64,000 nt of DNA from Coleophoma eucalyptorum (taxonomy: Eukaryota; Ascomycota; Leotiomycetes; Helotiales; Dermateaceae), in NCBI GenBank assembly GCA_026120035.1, contig JALRME010000004.1, positions 558,001-622,000 on the forward strand, written 5' to 3'. The translations under genes were made by a program, and so were the position numbers. The notes beneath the pieces are model-generated. The model had not been told where the DNA came from. It was given only the letters and a program-made list of their open reading frames with translations, and did no database searches. Positions 1-9,608 of this stretch are shown here, in pieces; positions within the stretch are counted from its first letter, which is position 1, and each line of letters opens with the position of its first letter.

Positions 1-2027
1 CCCTGGGGGTAGATCCTCTTGGGGCGACTCTTTCAAATCTGTTAATTCGGCTAGTTCGTCATCTTTAGTGGTTGTAGATGCTGGTTTGTATTGGGATTCT
101 TCTTTTATCTTGTTTTCAAACCAATCCCGCCGTACTTCTTTAAGAACATGCCTTTTACGTCGCTCTACATAGTTGTAGATTGCCTTACAGGTGTCCCGAA
201 GACGGATTGCAATAGGCTCAACGTCAGCTAGTATAGAGTGATCTGGAAGCCTAGATTTTAATTTCTGAAGGAGATTTTCAACGTCGCCCTTTGCGTTAAA
301 TCTTGTGCGCCCAAACTGAATCCAGCTCTTTACGTGAACGGGGTTGCTGTTGTTTCCCCCCGAAGGAATGGTATCGGTATCTGGCGTAGACATCGAAGCC
401 GGGCCGAATTTGATGCCAACTCCAGCTGCTTGCCGCATCCATTCGTCGATTTCAGCCTCTAGTTTGTTTCTCTTGTATAACAACTCCTGGTATCCGGCCT
501 CCTCGCGAATTTTCGCAATCTCCTCCAGGCTTATTCGGACAGGCGCTCCAACTCTCCTAGAAAGACCCATGCTTCGAAGCTTGTCGATGTGGTCTTGTCG
601 CGCGACCCCAGATGTGTATAGCCCTTGCAAATCAATTCCAATATGGGAGCTAAGGTATTTCTGGAAGGTGGCAGACCTAGTGTGCCCAAGCTGCTTTGTA
701 AGTTCAGCCTCTGTAGCGATCACTACACATGCTATTAGAGATGATACACTGCTAGCTACTTAGGTATACTTACTATGAAGAACATTAGACGAACCTCTTC
801 TACAATCGTAAGGTGTAATTAAGTTCTTATAGCCTGCTCGCAGGCTAAGTCCTCGTAGACTCGTAGCTGAGGAGCCTGAAGACCATGCAAGAGTTGGTGA
901 TATGCTGCTACATGACTGGCTTTCAACCATTCGCAACACCGGGACTTTAGCTATAGCATCGTTGAAGGGAACTTGCAAGTCGCCAACTCCGTACTGAAGT
1001 CGATGTCGTAATAAGGCTTCGGATGACTCGAAATATTTCCACGCATTATCGGCATTTGCTAAAGCAAGGAAATCAATGACTGGGCATAAGACGGGACAGT
1101 CTCTTTGCTCTCGTATTGTAATATCAACACTAGACCTGTTAGCAGGAGATATAAGATATTCTGAACAACACATACTATTGACCTTTAGAATCTCTCCGCC
1201 CTTTCATAAGGTTGAACCTTACGACCAATGTTATTAGTGGGCGTGCGTTATCATCAGCATCCGGCTCACGCAAAAGCATTACAGTACAGTCCTAGTAGGT
1301 GTTATTAAAGTAGAACACGTAGAGAATGATGTCTTACTTCGTAGCAGAGAGCTTCATTCGAATTGCGGTAAGCTTCGGAAACAGTGACTGCTCCGGGACG
1401 AGTAGCAGTATATACAAGCAGCTTCAAGTAAAAAGCAATTTGTAGCCGATACCTCTCGTTAGGATATATATGTGCATCATGTCTCCACAAGTGATCGAGT
1501 AGACGCCCTACATCTTCAATCGTTGCAAGTCGTTTTTGGCGCGGGTTGTCTTCGAGCCCCAACTTCGTTTTCAGAGTTTCTTTGATATACTATAGAGACG
1601 GTCAGTATTTGATAGTCCAAAGCAGCTATAGTAGGAAGCTTACCTCTCGGAGCTCTGCACAAGTCTCTTCGGATAGCTTGTGTTCAGACCGCTCATTGTT
1701 GGCCTTTTTCATGATGTAGACGTAGTGTATCATGCTCTCGAGACCAGGGCGGGGACTATTCATTCCTCTGTGGGTTTGTGCGTACCAGAGAAAAAAGGCC
1801 CGAAGTTGTGTAGCTGTTAGATGTTCACCTTTTGACTTAGTGAATATTGCGTGGTCTTTGTAAGCCTCTTTAAATCTGGTCCAAGTGTTCCAGAGTCTAT
1901 CGCGCTGATTCAGAGTTGGCCGGCTCCCCTTTCTAATTGCAGGATCGGTACCCTCAGAGGTAGAGGACTCTAAGAGGTCAAACTCTGCATCCAGATCAAT
2001 ATGAGGAAAAGGTTTGGACATAGTCAT
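1..2027 (-). CDS. DUF3435 tyrosine recombinase (Starship captain-like), partial
   Basis: Putative DNA-cutting and joining recombinase of the fungal DUF3435 superfamily, which includes Starship captains. It begins at ATG 2027 and leaves the window at base 1 still open. I read five exons: 2027-1644, 1589-1338, 1291 to about 1178, about 1130 to 771, and about 718 to 1, joined by short GT-AG introns without loss of frame. Family landmarks occur in order: the LLDHLWRHDAHIYPNERYR stretch, the first catalytic Arg in TATRPGA, the YDCRRG box (Tyr and Arg), and the nucleophile Tyr in GHTRSATFQKYLS, so a complete R-Y-R-Y set seems present. The C-terminal tail is rich in Lys, Arg and Glu. No stop or frameshift is seen, unlike nearby repeats. 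Captains usually sit at one end of their element and point inward, so cargo would lie left of this window. Many DUF3435 genes are not active captains, so that role is inference. Confidence 0.8.
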
Positions 2028-2393
2028 CGTAATGTATGATTTTTATGGTATATACCAACTAATGATCGGAGAACAAAATAAGAAAACTTCGAAATGCTCG
2101 TAAGAAGATCAGTAAGAAAGGGAAAGCATTTCTACATCCTACCGGGAACTTGCAGCGTGTACACAAAATACCTAACGTAAGACTAGCTAACTTGTCTTGT
2201 AAGGCTTCAACAAAAGTGAAGGAAGGCAAAGAAAGCAGCAAGACGAAAGCTCGCTTACCAGACTCGACCTCCAGAAACCGACCCTGAATTCGGAGTTTGG
2301 GAATCTGGTAAACGAGAATCGCTAATGGACTGTCGGACAGTGAGTTATACTACAGCTTGCATAACCGTTTTCCTGCCCGGAGAACCAGTTCAA

Positions 2394-2490
2394 CACATAA
2401 GGATTTGCCAAAAGCGTAAAAACCAGCCCGAGATCTCGAAACCTATTTACTATAAACTGAAAATACCCCAAAGCACGAATAAGTGGTAGA
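2394..2490. repeat. Dispersed repeat A, copy 1
   Basis: About 100 bp closely resembling 8850-8948: both contain ATAAGGATTTGCCA, GAGATCTCGAAA and GCACGAATAAGTGGTAGA in the same order. This copy runs straight into a tRNA-Pro-like sequence, whereas the other continues into unrelated DNA after GTGGTAGA. Confidence 0.7.
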
Positions 2491-2571
2491 ATTCTTGCTT
2501 TGGGTCTCGCTAGGACTTCCGTTCTAGGCCTCAAATGTAAGAGGTCTCCGGTTCGATCCCGGATTAGGCCC
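2473..2571 (+). pseudogene. tRNA-Pro(UGG)-like sequence with altered 5' end
   Basis: The 3' two thirds match the tRNA-Pro at 59268-59355. It has anticodon stem CTTGC/GTAAG, loop TTTGGG (anticodon TGG), the T arm TCCGGTTCGATCCCGGA and acceptor strand TTAGGCC, followed by a T-run that could end Pol III transcription. The intron is about 32 nt and can form a small hairpin; it differs in sequence and length from the 16-nt intron of the other copy. The 5' acceptor strand and part of the D arm are replaced by GCACGAATA, so the cloverleaf cannot close. It looks like a tRNA-derived repeat head or a dead tRNA gene. Confidence 0.65.
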
Positions 2572-2910
2572 CTAAATTTTTTTATTTTTGGTCCAAAATC
2601 AGTACTACGGTTGTCAGAGACTGTCGCTTTCGTTCAATGCAACCAGATTTTCCTCTAACAGTTGTTGTGTTCTCCTACAATACGATTTTTATCCTTTTCT
2701 GTTTTTGCATCCTCTAATTTTGGACAATTGTGTTACGGTAAACGGTAGTTTCGGCTACCGGAGAGGATTTTAGTAAGTTAGGCTTTACACAAAATTATGT
2801 ATATACTACATAAGTCGTAGAGTTAGGAAACGGAGTATCTATATCCTAGAAAGAGCTTTATCATCATACTGCTGCTTTAATAATATCGAGATTGTTGCCT
2901 AACGAGCCTT
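2572..2910 (+). repeat. tRNA-Pro-linked repeat body, copy 1
   Basis: About 340 bp downstream of the tRNA-Pro-like sequence, homologous along its length to 59356-59690. Shared blocks include CTACAATACG, TTTTGGACAAT, GTTTCGGCTACCGGA, CATAAGTCGTA, GGAAACGGAGT, ATATCCTAGAAAGAGCTTT and ACGAGCCT, all in order. No coding sequence is evident. Together with the tRNA-like head it resembles a tRNA-derived SINE, or an element inserted beside tRNA-Pro genes. Confidence 0.75.
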
Positions 2911-3029
2911 CGAGGGCTATTAGCCTATTAAACTAGCCAGAAAGCAAATAAGCCAATTATATACTAGTATAATATACTTATAGTTTCATTAGCACCCTTT
3001 ATGCACAGAAAACCTGTTTTTAAATACTA

Positions 3030-3115
3030 AAGTAGGTTCGGACTACGACTGACGGCCTACGCTTAACGCTTCTCGACTTTCTAAGGTACAACCTATCCTA
3101 ACCACTAGGGCTATA
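3030..3115. repeat. Dispersed repeat fragment B, copy 1
   Basis: Shares the ordered words ACTGACGGCCTACG, TTCGAC, CTAAGGT and AACCTATCC with 8985-9045. Only a short conserved core remains, and no family can be named. Confidence 0.5.
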
Positions 3116-3931
3116 GTTTCCAAGAGCTTCTCTGAGTCTCCTTCCGCGTACCTAACAACGGCTGTTCTTCGTCCGCTATATTTTCTTCTTCTTATATCCA
3201 ATCAGTATGCTAGACCTCCCCCCTTACGTTCTCCATTCCTAGCTCCTTTGAACGAAGTCGTAATGTTCCGTCGATATTCGTTATAACCTAGGGAATTACT
3301 AAAAACTAATAAGCTAGAGTACTTACTAGATGCTTTCGAATTTACCTTCGTAGCCAAGACTTACAAGTATTAAGACCGTTTTCAAACGAATTAAGGTTGG
3401 CCTACGAAGTTCAATCTCGTGAAGCGATAACTATATAAATATAGTAGATACTAAAAACAGTCGGTAACTCTCTTTACTTCTATCCTACTCCTGCTTTTCG
3501 TCACAAAGAATCTTTTATTTACAGGAGGACTTAACATCGAGGTCTAAGTTTCGAAGTTTGCGATTAACAGTTTGCTAGAAGTATATATATCCGTTTATTA
3601 TAAAGAATAACTCTATAACTATATCTTTATTAGAAAGGTCCCTAATACGTAACACCTCTTGCTCTATCTAGAGGTAGCTATAATTAGAAGAGTAGTGATG
3701 CTTAATAGTGCTCTTTGCTAATAATTCATCAAACTTCAAAGCTGATTTCATCTTGCTACAAAAGGTTCTTGAAGCTAAGAAGCAGCCTTCGTTGTCTTGA
3801 TTTTCCTTCTTAGACTCCTAATCTCGACTTTCTGTTTCTGTGTTTCCTAATTTCGATTTCTTGTTCTTCGTCGCCTGTTTCCCCTTTCTCGTTTTCCGTT
3901 TCCTATCTTCCCCCAACTTTCTTACAATCGA
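3116..3931. other. AT-rich non-genic stretch with a pyrimidine-rich tract
   Basis: No gene recognised. Short protein-like stretches broken by many stops suggest an old mutated transposon, but no family can be named. The segment from about 3790 to 3925 is strongly C/T-rich on the plus strand. Confidence 0.4.
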
Positions 3932-4219
3932 TGTAAGGACACAGGTTTGATCAAAGGCAGGATAGAGGTGTTTGGGAGCACAATAACCTTATATTGACCG
4001 AATCCTATAGGTCTCGTACGAATGACACAAAAAAGATAAAGAAGAGAAGAGAGAAAAGAAACCAATTTCTATGTCATGTCCCCTTTATATGCTTCCTGGG
4101 TCCGAAACCCCTCCGACTCAGCTCATGCTCGCTTATGCATACTGTCTTAGGGTCACGTGACGTGCGTCCAATGTCCTGGATTATCCAATTGTCCAACCTG
4201 GGCAGGTCAGGTTCTTACA
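3932..4219 (+). repeat. Putative solo LTR, family 1
   Basis: A 288-bp segment starting TGTAAGGACA and ending GGTTCTTACA, so the ends form the inverted repeat TGTAAG/CTTACA expected of an LTR. The first 155 bp or so recur almost unchanged at 14469-14621. The bases flanking this copy do not form an exact 5-bp duplication. No retrotransposon coding sequence is attached. Confidence 0.6.
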
Positions 4220-4410
4220 AATCCCTATGTACAAGGGCGGCGGTATAACATATACTAGGTCCTGCACCTCCGTATACACACTACACGGTCTATTTTCGGC
4301 TGCGTTCTATGCCTAGCCAATGCGCATCCCCTTGCTTATCGTACTAGTACGACTAATTCATGGGAAATGAGTATTATGAGTCACGCTGGGCACGGCGCGT
4401 ACCGTGTCGT

Positions 4411-4424
4411 GTGTTATATATACA
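4411..4424 (+). promoter_or_regulatory. Possible TATA element upstream of the isochorismatase-like gene
   Basis: TGTTATATATACAG lies about 210 bp before the ATG at 4635. It is the best TATA-like match in that upstream region, but the spacing to the transcription start is unknown. Confidence 0.25.
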
Positions 4425-4634
4425 GCAACATTTATGTCCCTGATGAGCTTTCAAGGCGAAAGTTTCTACCGGTTCACACTACAGAATTATAGGATACTTG
4501 CCTCTTATCAGTTTTATCTTCATTCAACTCTTCTCGTGTTCCCCACATTAAGTTTAACCCTGAGTCTCAACTTCCTCTCGTAAGAGCCTTTAACACCGAA
4601 AATAATAATAGACATAAAGTAGCCGTTCACTAAG

Positions 4635-5270
4635 ATGGTCCAACTCGATTCCGCTCCAGCGCTTTTGGTGGTCGATATGCAAAACGGCTTCTGTCATAAA
4701 CAAGGTAGCTTCGCAAAGATGGGCTCGCAAAGCGAAGCAATAGCGATTGTTCCGCACATTAACGAGCTGCGCTCCGCGTTCCGCGCCGCTAATATCCCGG
4801 TCTTCTTCCTGAGGACAGGATACAACGCCGACTACTCTGATAGACGCGGCCGCGATAGAGGGGATCGTGTTGAAGAACTGCAAGGTCTGATACGAGGGTC
4901 TTGGGATGCCGATATCCTAGACGAACTCACGCCCGAGCCCGATGAAAAAGTTATTGACAAAACGAGAAATTCTGGTTTTTTTCGGACGTCGCTGGAAAAT
5001 ACCCTAAAGGAGCGCGGAGTCAACCATTTGATTATGACAGGAGTGGGGACGGATGTATGTGTCGAGTCGACGGCAAGAGATGCCTATCAGATGGACTTCG
5101 CCGTCACTACCGTAAGTGATGCGACTGGGACATGTAATAAGCCAGACCATTTAGCCGCTCTACACGCCCTGCGAATGTTCGGCGGCACGGCGTCGACGGC
5201 AGAAGTGATTGAAGCTTTGCAAAAGTCACAAGACTTGTATAATCAAAGAAGGATGGTTGTTAGGAATTAA
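4635..5270 (+). CDS. Isochorismatase-family cysteine hydrolase
   Basis: Single-exon 211-residue protein of the isochorismatase-like hydrolase superfamily, at the usual length for the family. The fold starts with ALLVVDMQNGF (Asp14), continues to VIDKTRNSGFF (Lys109) and GVGTDVCVESTARDA (Cys142), which gives the expected Asp-Lys-Cys catalytic triad. The family hydrolyses amide or ether bonds of small molecules such as nicotinamide, isochorismate and ureidoacrylate; substrate cannot be assigned from sequence. It probably acts in the cytosol, since I see no signal peptide or membrane segment. The gene ends two bases before the readable remains of an AAA ATPase on the same strand, so its 3' flank may be a rearrangement junction. 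Confidence 0.88.
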   Translation: MVQLDSAPALLVVDMQNGFCHKQGSFAKMGSQSEAIAIVPHINELRSAFRAANIPVFFLRTGYNADYSDRRGRDRGDRVEELQGLIRGSWDADILDELTPEPDEKVIDKTRNSGFFRTSLENTLKERGVNHLIMTGVGTDVCVESTARDAYQMDFAVTTVSDATGTCNKPDHLAALHALRMFGGTASTAEVIEALQKSQDLYNQRRMVVRN

Positions 5271-5271
5271 G

Positions 5272-8200
5272 TACGAAAGAAGAAGCAGTGACCCCATAGG
5301 TGGGCAGCCAGTAGTACTTGAGACTGACGAGGAAAATATCGAAAGTGGTGATGATTTACAAAACAGAATCATACACCCCAATTCCCGAGAATATGTTCAT
5401 GTAATTCGGGAATATCAAGGCGGCGAGGGCCGATATCGAGATCAAACCAAATCAGGTTCTGATTCTGATTACCTAGGAACGACGATTGAAGTAAAGTCAA
5501 CTCATTTGAATTTATTTAAACATATTACAGCATATTACCCGGAGCAGCAGTTTGACAACGACACTGTTTCTTTTGCGGAGCCACAAAGGTTTTTGTTTCA
5601 CAACCTTCCAGACCTCCACATGTATGTGGCCGATGAAAGCAATGATGAGCATACCCGAAAACATGCCCAATTTTTGATCCAGTGTCTTGAAAAGGTCGAT
5701 GGAGGTGAGAGCAGCCTCATAAAGCTGATGGAAAGCTTGAGTAGCAAAAATATGGGGCATCGGAAAATAACGTTCCAAAACATCTGGGCTATCTATAAGC
5801 CTGGTATAGTAGTTATACGCAGAACATCGGCAGATCTTGGAATAAGAGCCTACATTTTCCACTCTTTGACAGGTCATGAGAAGAGCTATCGGAATGGCGG
5901 TAGAGTGGCTTACTCAACGCTGGTAAGTTCACTCGTGGAGCGTCGACTCCTCTTTTTCTTGGGTTGATTTGTGAATTTGACATATATTTTCTGGTATAAA
6001 TTGTTCTAAAAGAGGTTATGTCACACACTAAGTAGTAGAGTATAGCATTGAGTATTGTAAACTTGTATTTTCTATAGTGTGAACACTGCTCATTAAATAG
6101 GGAGCTCGGTAGAGCGCCTGAGTTAATGAGAGTGGATCATGTAATTATAAGGTACCTTCCAGTGAGTGATGATCATGTGAGCCATTGGTCATGTAATGTT
6201 GGTTGCTCTTGTGACAGGTTATACCTCCCAAACTATCCTCCGAAGTACAGGTTTTGTATATTTTACGTTGAGATTCACTAACAATTTTCCCTTGGTTAGT
6301 GGCTAAACTGCTGGTCCATAACTTACAACGAAGCCGGCTTTTTCACTCGTCAAATGGAAAGGCATTCATTAAAGCCTTTCCAAGGCTCTGTTGATATTGA
6401 GAGTCTCGACATCCTACCGTTGAAATACCACACTGATAAAGATGAACTGGAAAAGAAGTTGGTTGAGAGACGAAATACTGGGCCTTGAAAGGTAGAAATT
6501 ACATGGAATACTCTACTGGGCCCGAGAGTCCCCTGGGCGACACTATTGTACGGTTTACGCCCAAGCATATCATAGTGTAGAATACTAACTTTTGCTTTAG
6601 ATAACCCGCGTTATGATAGACCTGACGTCATTTAAGGCTCATCTCAAACGCAATGCGCAGGCCCAAACTCGCACACAAGCACAAAATCTCGGGCAAAATA
6701 ACAGAATAGCGGCTGGGGATAACCTCAGCCTTTTCGGACACGACAGCATCGCGGGTGAGACGACACGAGAACACACCGATCACGATAATGGTGAAGACCC
6801 TCCAGAGCTTCAACATCGATCCCGCTTACTCAGATCTTCGGAGGATATGGCAAGCAAAGCAAACGGACAATCTCAAACGCTATATATCCAGTGTGGGTAT
6901 ATGCATGAAGACGATACTCCCACCAACGATCAACTCATGCTATGCTCATCCCATGTTTGGGGATATTCGTTCCGCGAGAAAGATTGGGGTGAGTCACTTA
7001 GTCAGAATAGTCGCCCGCATCTAATGTTGTATTTGCAGGACTCTATGCTGTAGATAGGCTGTTTAAGGTTGAGTTCAAGAAGAATTCTTTCGGAAAACTT
7101 ATCATGAACAAATACTACAAAGATATTGTCGGTGCCATGGTCGCAAGCCACGTAGAGGAGGATCCGAACCAGTTTAGAGACATTGTTGACGGTAAAGGGC
7201 AGGGTGTCGTAATCCTCTTGCACTGTATGTTGAATCAAATAACTATTCTTTAGGATCTGTAATGTTTCCTTAGGACCGCCTGGAGTCGGGAAAACACTTA
7301 CTGTGAGTTATTCGCCGTTTAGAGTCCTCCTATGCATATGCTCAATAATACATTAAAATAGGCCGAATACATTGCAGACTTATACGAAAGGCCATTGATT
7401 GCCATAACGTGTGGTGATATTGGTACTAATCCAAATATCCTAGAAACCAGACTCGAAGATGTGTTTCGACGAGCCGAAGAATAGGGGTGCCGTTCTACTC
7501 TTGGATGAAGCTGATATTTTTCTGGCAGAAAGAGATCTAGAGAGCTTGGAGCGAAATGCCCTCGTGTCAAGTATGTATTCACTGTTACCTGAAAGTATTA
7601 CACATGCTAATTGCATCACAAGTCTTCATTCGCACTTTAGGTAAGAATTTCTCAATTGCAGAAGAGAGTCTTTTCTGGTTGACTTAATATGTAGAATATT
7701 TCAATGGGATTTTATTCTTAACAAATAGTGAGTTGCGCGACTTATTTTACTCAAAACTATGCTGACCTAGTTTTAGGAATTGGTACAATCGATGAAGTAC
7801 GACTTTTAAACAATAACACATGTGAAAATTGATTGTTCTAACCTCTTACAGGCCTTTCAATCCCGTCTACATGTCACTCTAGGTCTTAGTGCACTCTCAG
7901 TCGAAGATCGTAAATCTGTTTGGTTCAACTTCTTAGCGGGATTGAAACACCTCCCTAAAGAAGCACGAAGAGCCTTAATCAAGAAGTCTCGCAGTGACTG
8001 GGCCCACCAACCACTCAATGGACGACAGATTCGCAATTGTGTGCGAACTGCACTCGTTCTCGCTAGACAAGAAGAAAAGCCTGTCAACGAGAGTCATTTT
8101 GAGAAAGTGATTTAACTAGGTAACGACTACGCCAAGTATCTCACAGCGCTGAAGAAGATAGATATGGATCATTTGGCCGAGGCCATGGGCACCAGATTGA

Positions 8201-8346
8201 AGACTTTCTCAAAGGATAAAGCGCCCTTGAGTAGACCGACAAGTGAGCTTATCAAGGGCATGACGCCAAAATCTCCCACGAGGACCGAGCAAGCAGCTGC
8301 AGAAGAAGATTCGCTATCGAATTCTGAAATGGACTTCCATTTGTAG
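5272..8346 (+). pseudogene. Decayed AAA ATPase with DUF7025-like N-terminal region
   Basis: Remains of a fungal P-loop ATPase. Readable pieces in order are a DUF7025-like region (IRVIREYQGG-type start near 5395, FAEPQRFLFHNLPDL, FQNIWAIYKPG), a middle segment (SLDILPLKYHTDKDELEKKL), NDQLMLCSSHVWGYSF, Walker A GPPGVGKT near 7280, Walker B VLLLDEADIFLAER near 7500, GTIDEAFQSRLHVTL near 7790-7880, and a C-terminal GNDYAKYL stretch. Short introns are still recognisable. Damage: no credible start ATG at the 5' end, a one-base frameshift near 6470 (before KYWALKGRNY), one extra base near 7482 that turns the expected RRAEEWGAVLLLD into RRAEE-stop, and an in-frame TAA at 8113-8115 between KVI and LGNDYAKYL. 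The last is best explained as CAA to TAA. The 5' end abuts the isochorismatase-like gene. Assembly errors could explain single frameshifts but not the whole set. Confidence 0.75.
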
Positions 8347-8849
8347 ACATATATGAATGTATACAATTCACCTCTATAATCCAACACCCTGATTCGTGGT
8401 ACAATATAACTTGTTTCTGATGTAGAGAGAACGTAGGAGACTATTATTACGGATAATCTTTATGTACTAAAGTTGAATCTATTGCCCGTTGGAATAACAA
8501 AAATTATCAAAAATATAATAACCTATTTGAAATCGTAAGGAAATAGTGGTATACTAAAGGCGTTCGTTAAAGCTTAGAAGTTTGTCTATAGTAGTATATC
8601 TCATTGTCCATATTCTTGATCATTCATGACGAGCCTAAATCACTAGATACTATGTTCCCAAATATGCTAGGAGAGATTAGGGAATTCAGTCCGTGTATAG
8701 GGCCGCTAGTTCTAAGGATATTGTTGAACTATAAGCTTGCTATGGTAAATTTTGAGTTTTATAGGTTATACCTGTGAACTCTGGTAAACTAAGAGATATT
8801 AATAAGCATATAAGAGACATATACAACGACTAAGGCAAGGGTCTAGTTC
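8347..8849. other. AT-rich intergenic stretch
   Basis: No gene, RNA or repeat with a second copy in the window recognised between the AAA ATPase remnant and repeat A copy 2. Confidence 0.4.
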
Positions 8850-8948
8850 TGCATATAAGGATTTGCCACAAGCGCAAAAACTAGTCCGAGATCTCGAAAA
8901 CCCATTTATTATGAATTTAAATATCACAAAGCACGAATAAGTGGTAGA
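8850..8948. repeat. Dispersed repeat A, copy 2
   Basis: Second copy of the repeat at 2394-2490, sharing ATAAGGATTTGCCA, GAGATCTCGAAA and GCACGAATAAGTGGTAGA. Here the tRNA-like part is lost immediately after GTGGTAGA. Confidence 0.7.
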
Positions 8949-8984
8949 TTTATGGGGAATAGAAAGCATACATCTAGCTCCTGA

Positions 8985-9045
8985 CAGACGGACTATGACT
9001 GACGGCCTACGATGGACTTCGACCATCTAAGGTGTAACCTATCCC
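8985..9045. repeat. Dispersed repeat fragment B, copy 2
   Basis: Matches 3030-3115 through ACTATGACTGACGGCCTACG, TTCGAC, CTAAGGT and AACCTATCC. Like copy 1, it lies a few hundred bases from repeat A, so A and B may be parts of one longer element. Confidence 0.5.
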
Positions 9046-9246
9046 AATTGTCAGGCGTGTGAATAATTACTATATTGGGGGTATATACCAACAAAATAAG
9101 AGTTGAGGCAAGGACTCCCCATGGTCTTCCTTGTGTGCAGCGTGATAAATTGCCCTTCTTAGAAATGTTGCTATCTATCTACCGCTAAGAAAGACAACTG
9201 TATGCTAAGCATAATAATTGGATTCATTATGAAGGTTATCTATTAC

Positions 9247-9562
9247 TGTTGGAATACCGATATATCTACCACCTACACGTGAGGTAACATCGTTTCACCT
9301 CATGCAGGTATTGGTATATCGCTACGCCACCTATTGGTGTATAGAGTTGGAATATCGCTATACTACTTGCTTGTTCCCGTGTTTGCGCTCAGGCGCAAAC
9401 ACTACATATGACTGTATTGCTATGGAGGTCGAATCGATACCCAGAAGGGGTATTTATAAGACCTCCACCACACTCACTTAGAAGAATCATCTATGTTTTA
9501 CCTTACCATTTTGACCTGTCTATTACAGCTATTGAAATAAGAGGTATATACATCAACCAAAA
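9247..9562 (+). repeat. Solo LTR, family 2, copy 1 (TSD ATTAC)
   Basis: Starts TGTTGGAATA and ends CATCAACCAAAA (the other copies end CCAACA). It is flanked by the exact 5-bp duplication ATTAC at 9242-9246 and 9563-9567, and no internal retrotransposon sequence adjoins it. It holds a perfect 10-bp inverted repeat at 9379-9402 (GTGTTTGCGC, 4-nt loop TCAG) and the family hairpin at 9424-9466, with a TATA-like TTTATAAG in its 3' arm. Confidence 0.85.
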
Positions 9563-9608
9563 ATTACAAAACTGGTATATAAACAAAATATTATCTCACG
9601 TATCTCAC

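Noticed and set aside
344..763. Plus-strand open frame of 139 codons
   Set aside because: It is the complement of the DUF3435 coding exon, whose family motifs are on the minus strand; the plus-strand frame shows none.
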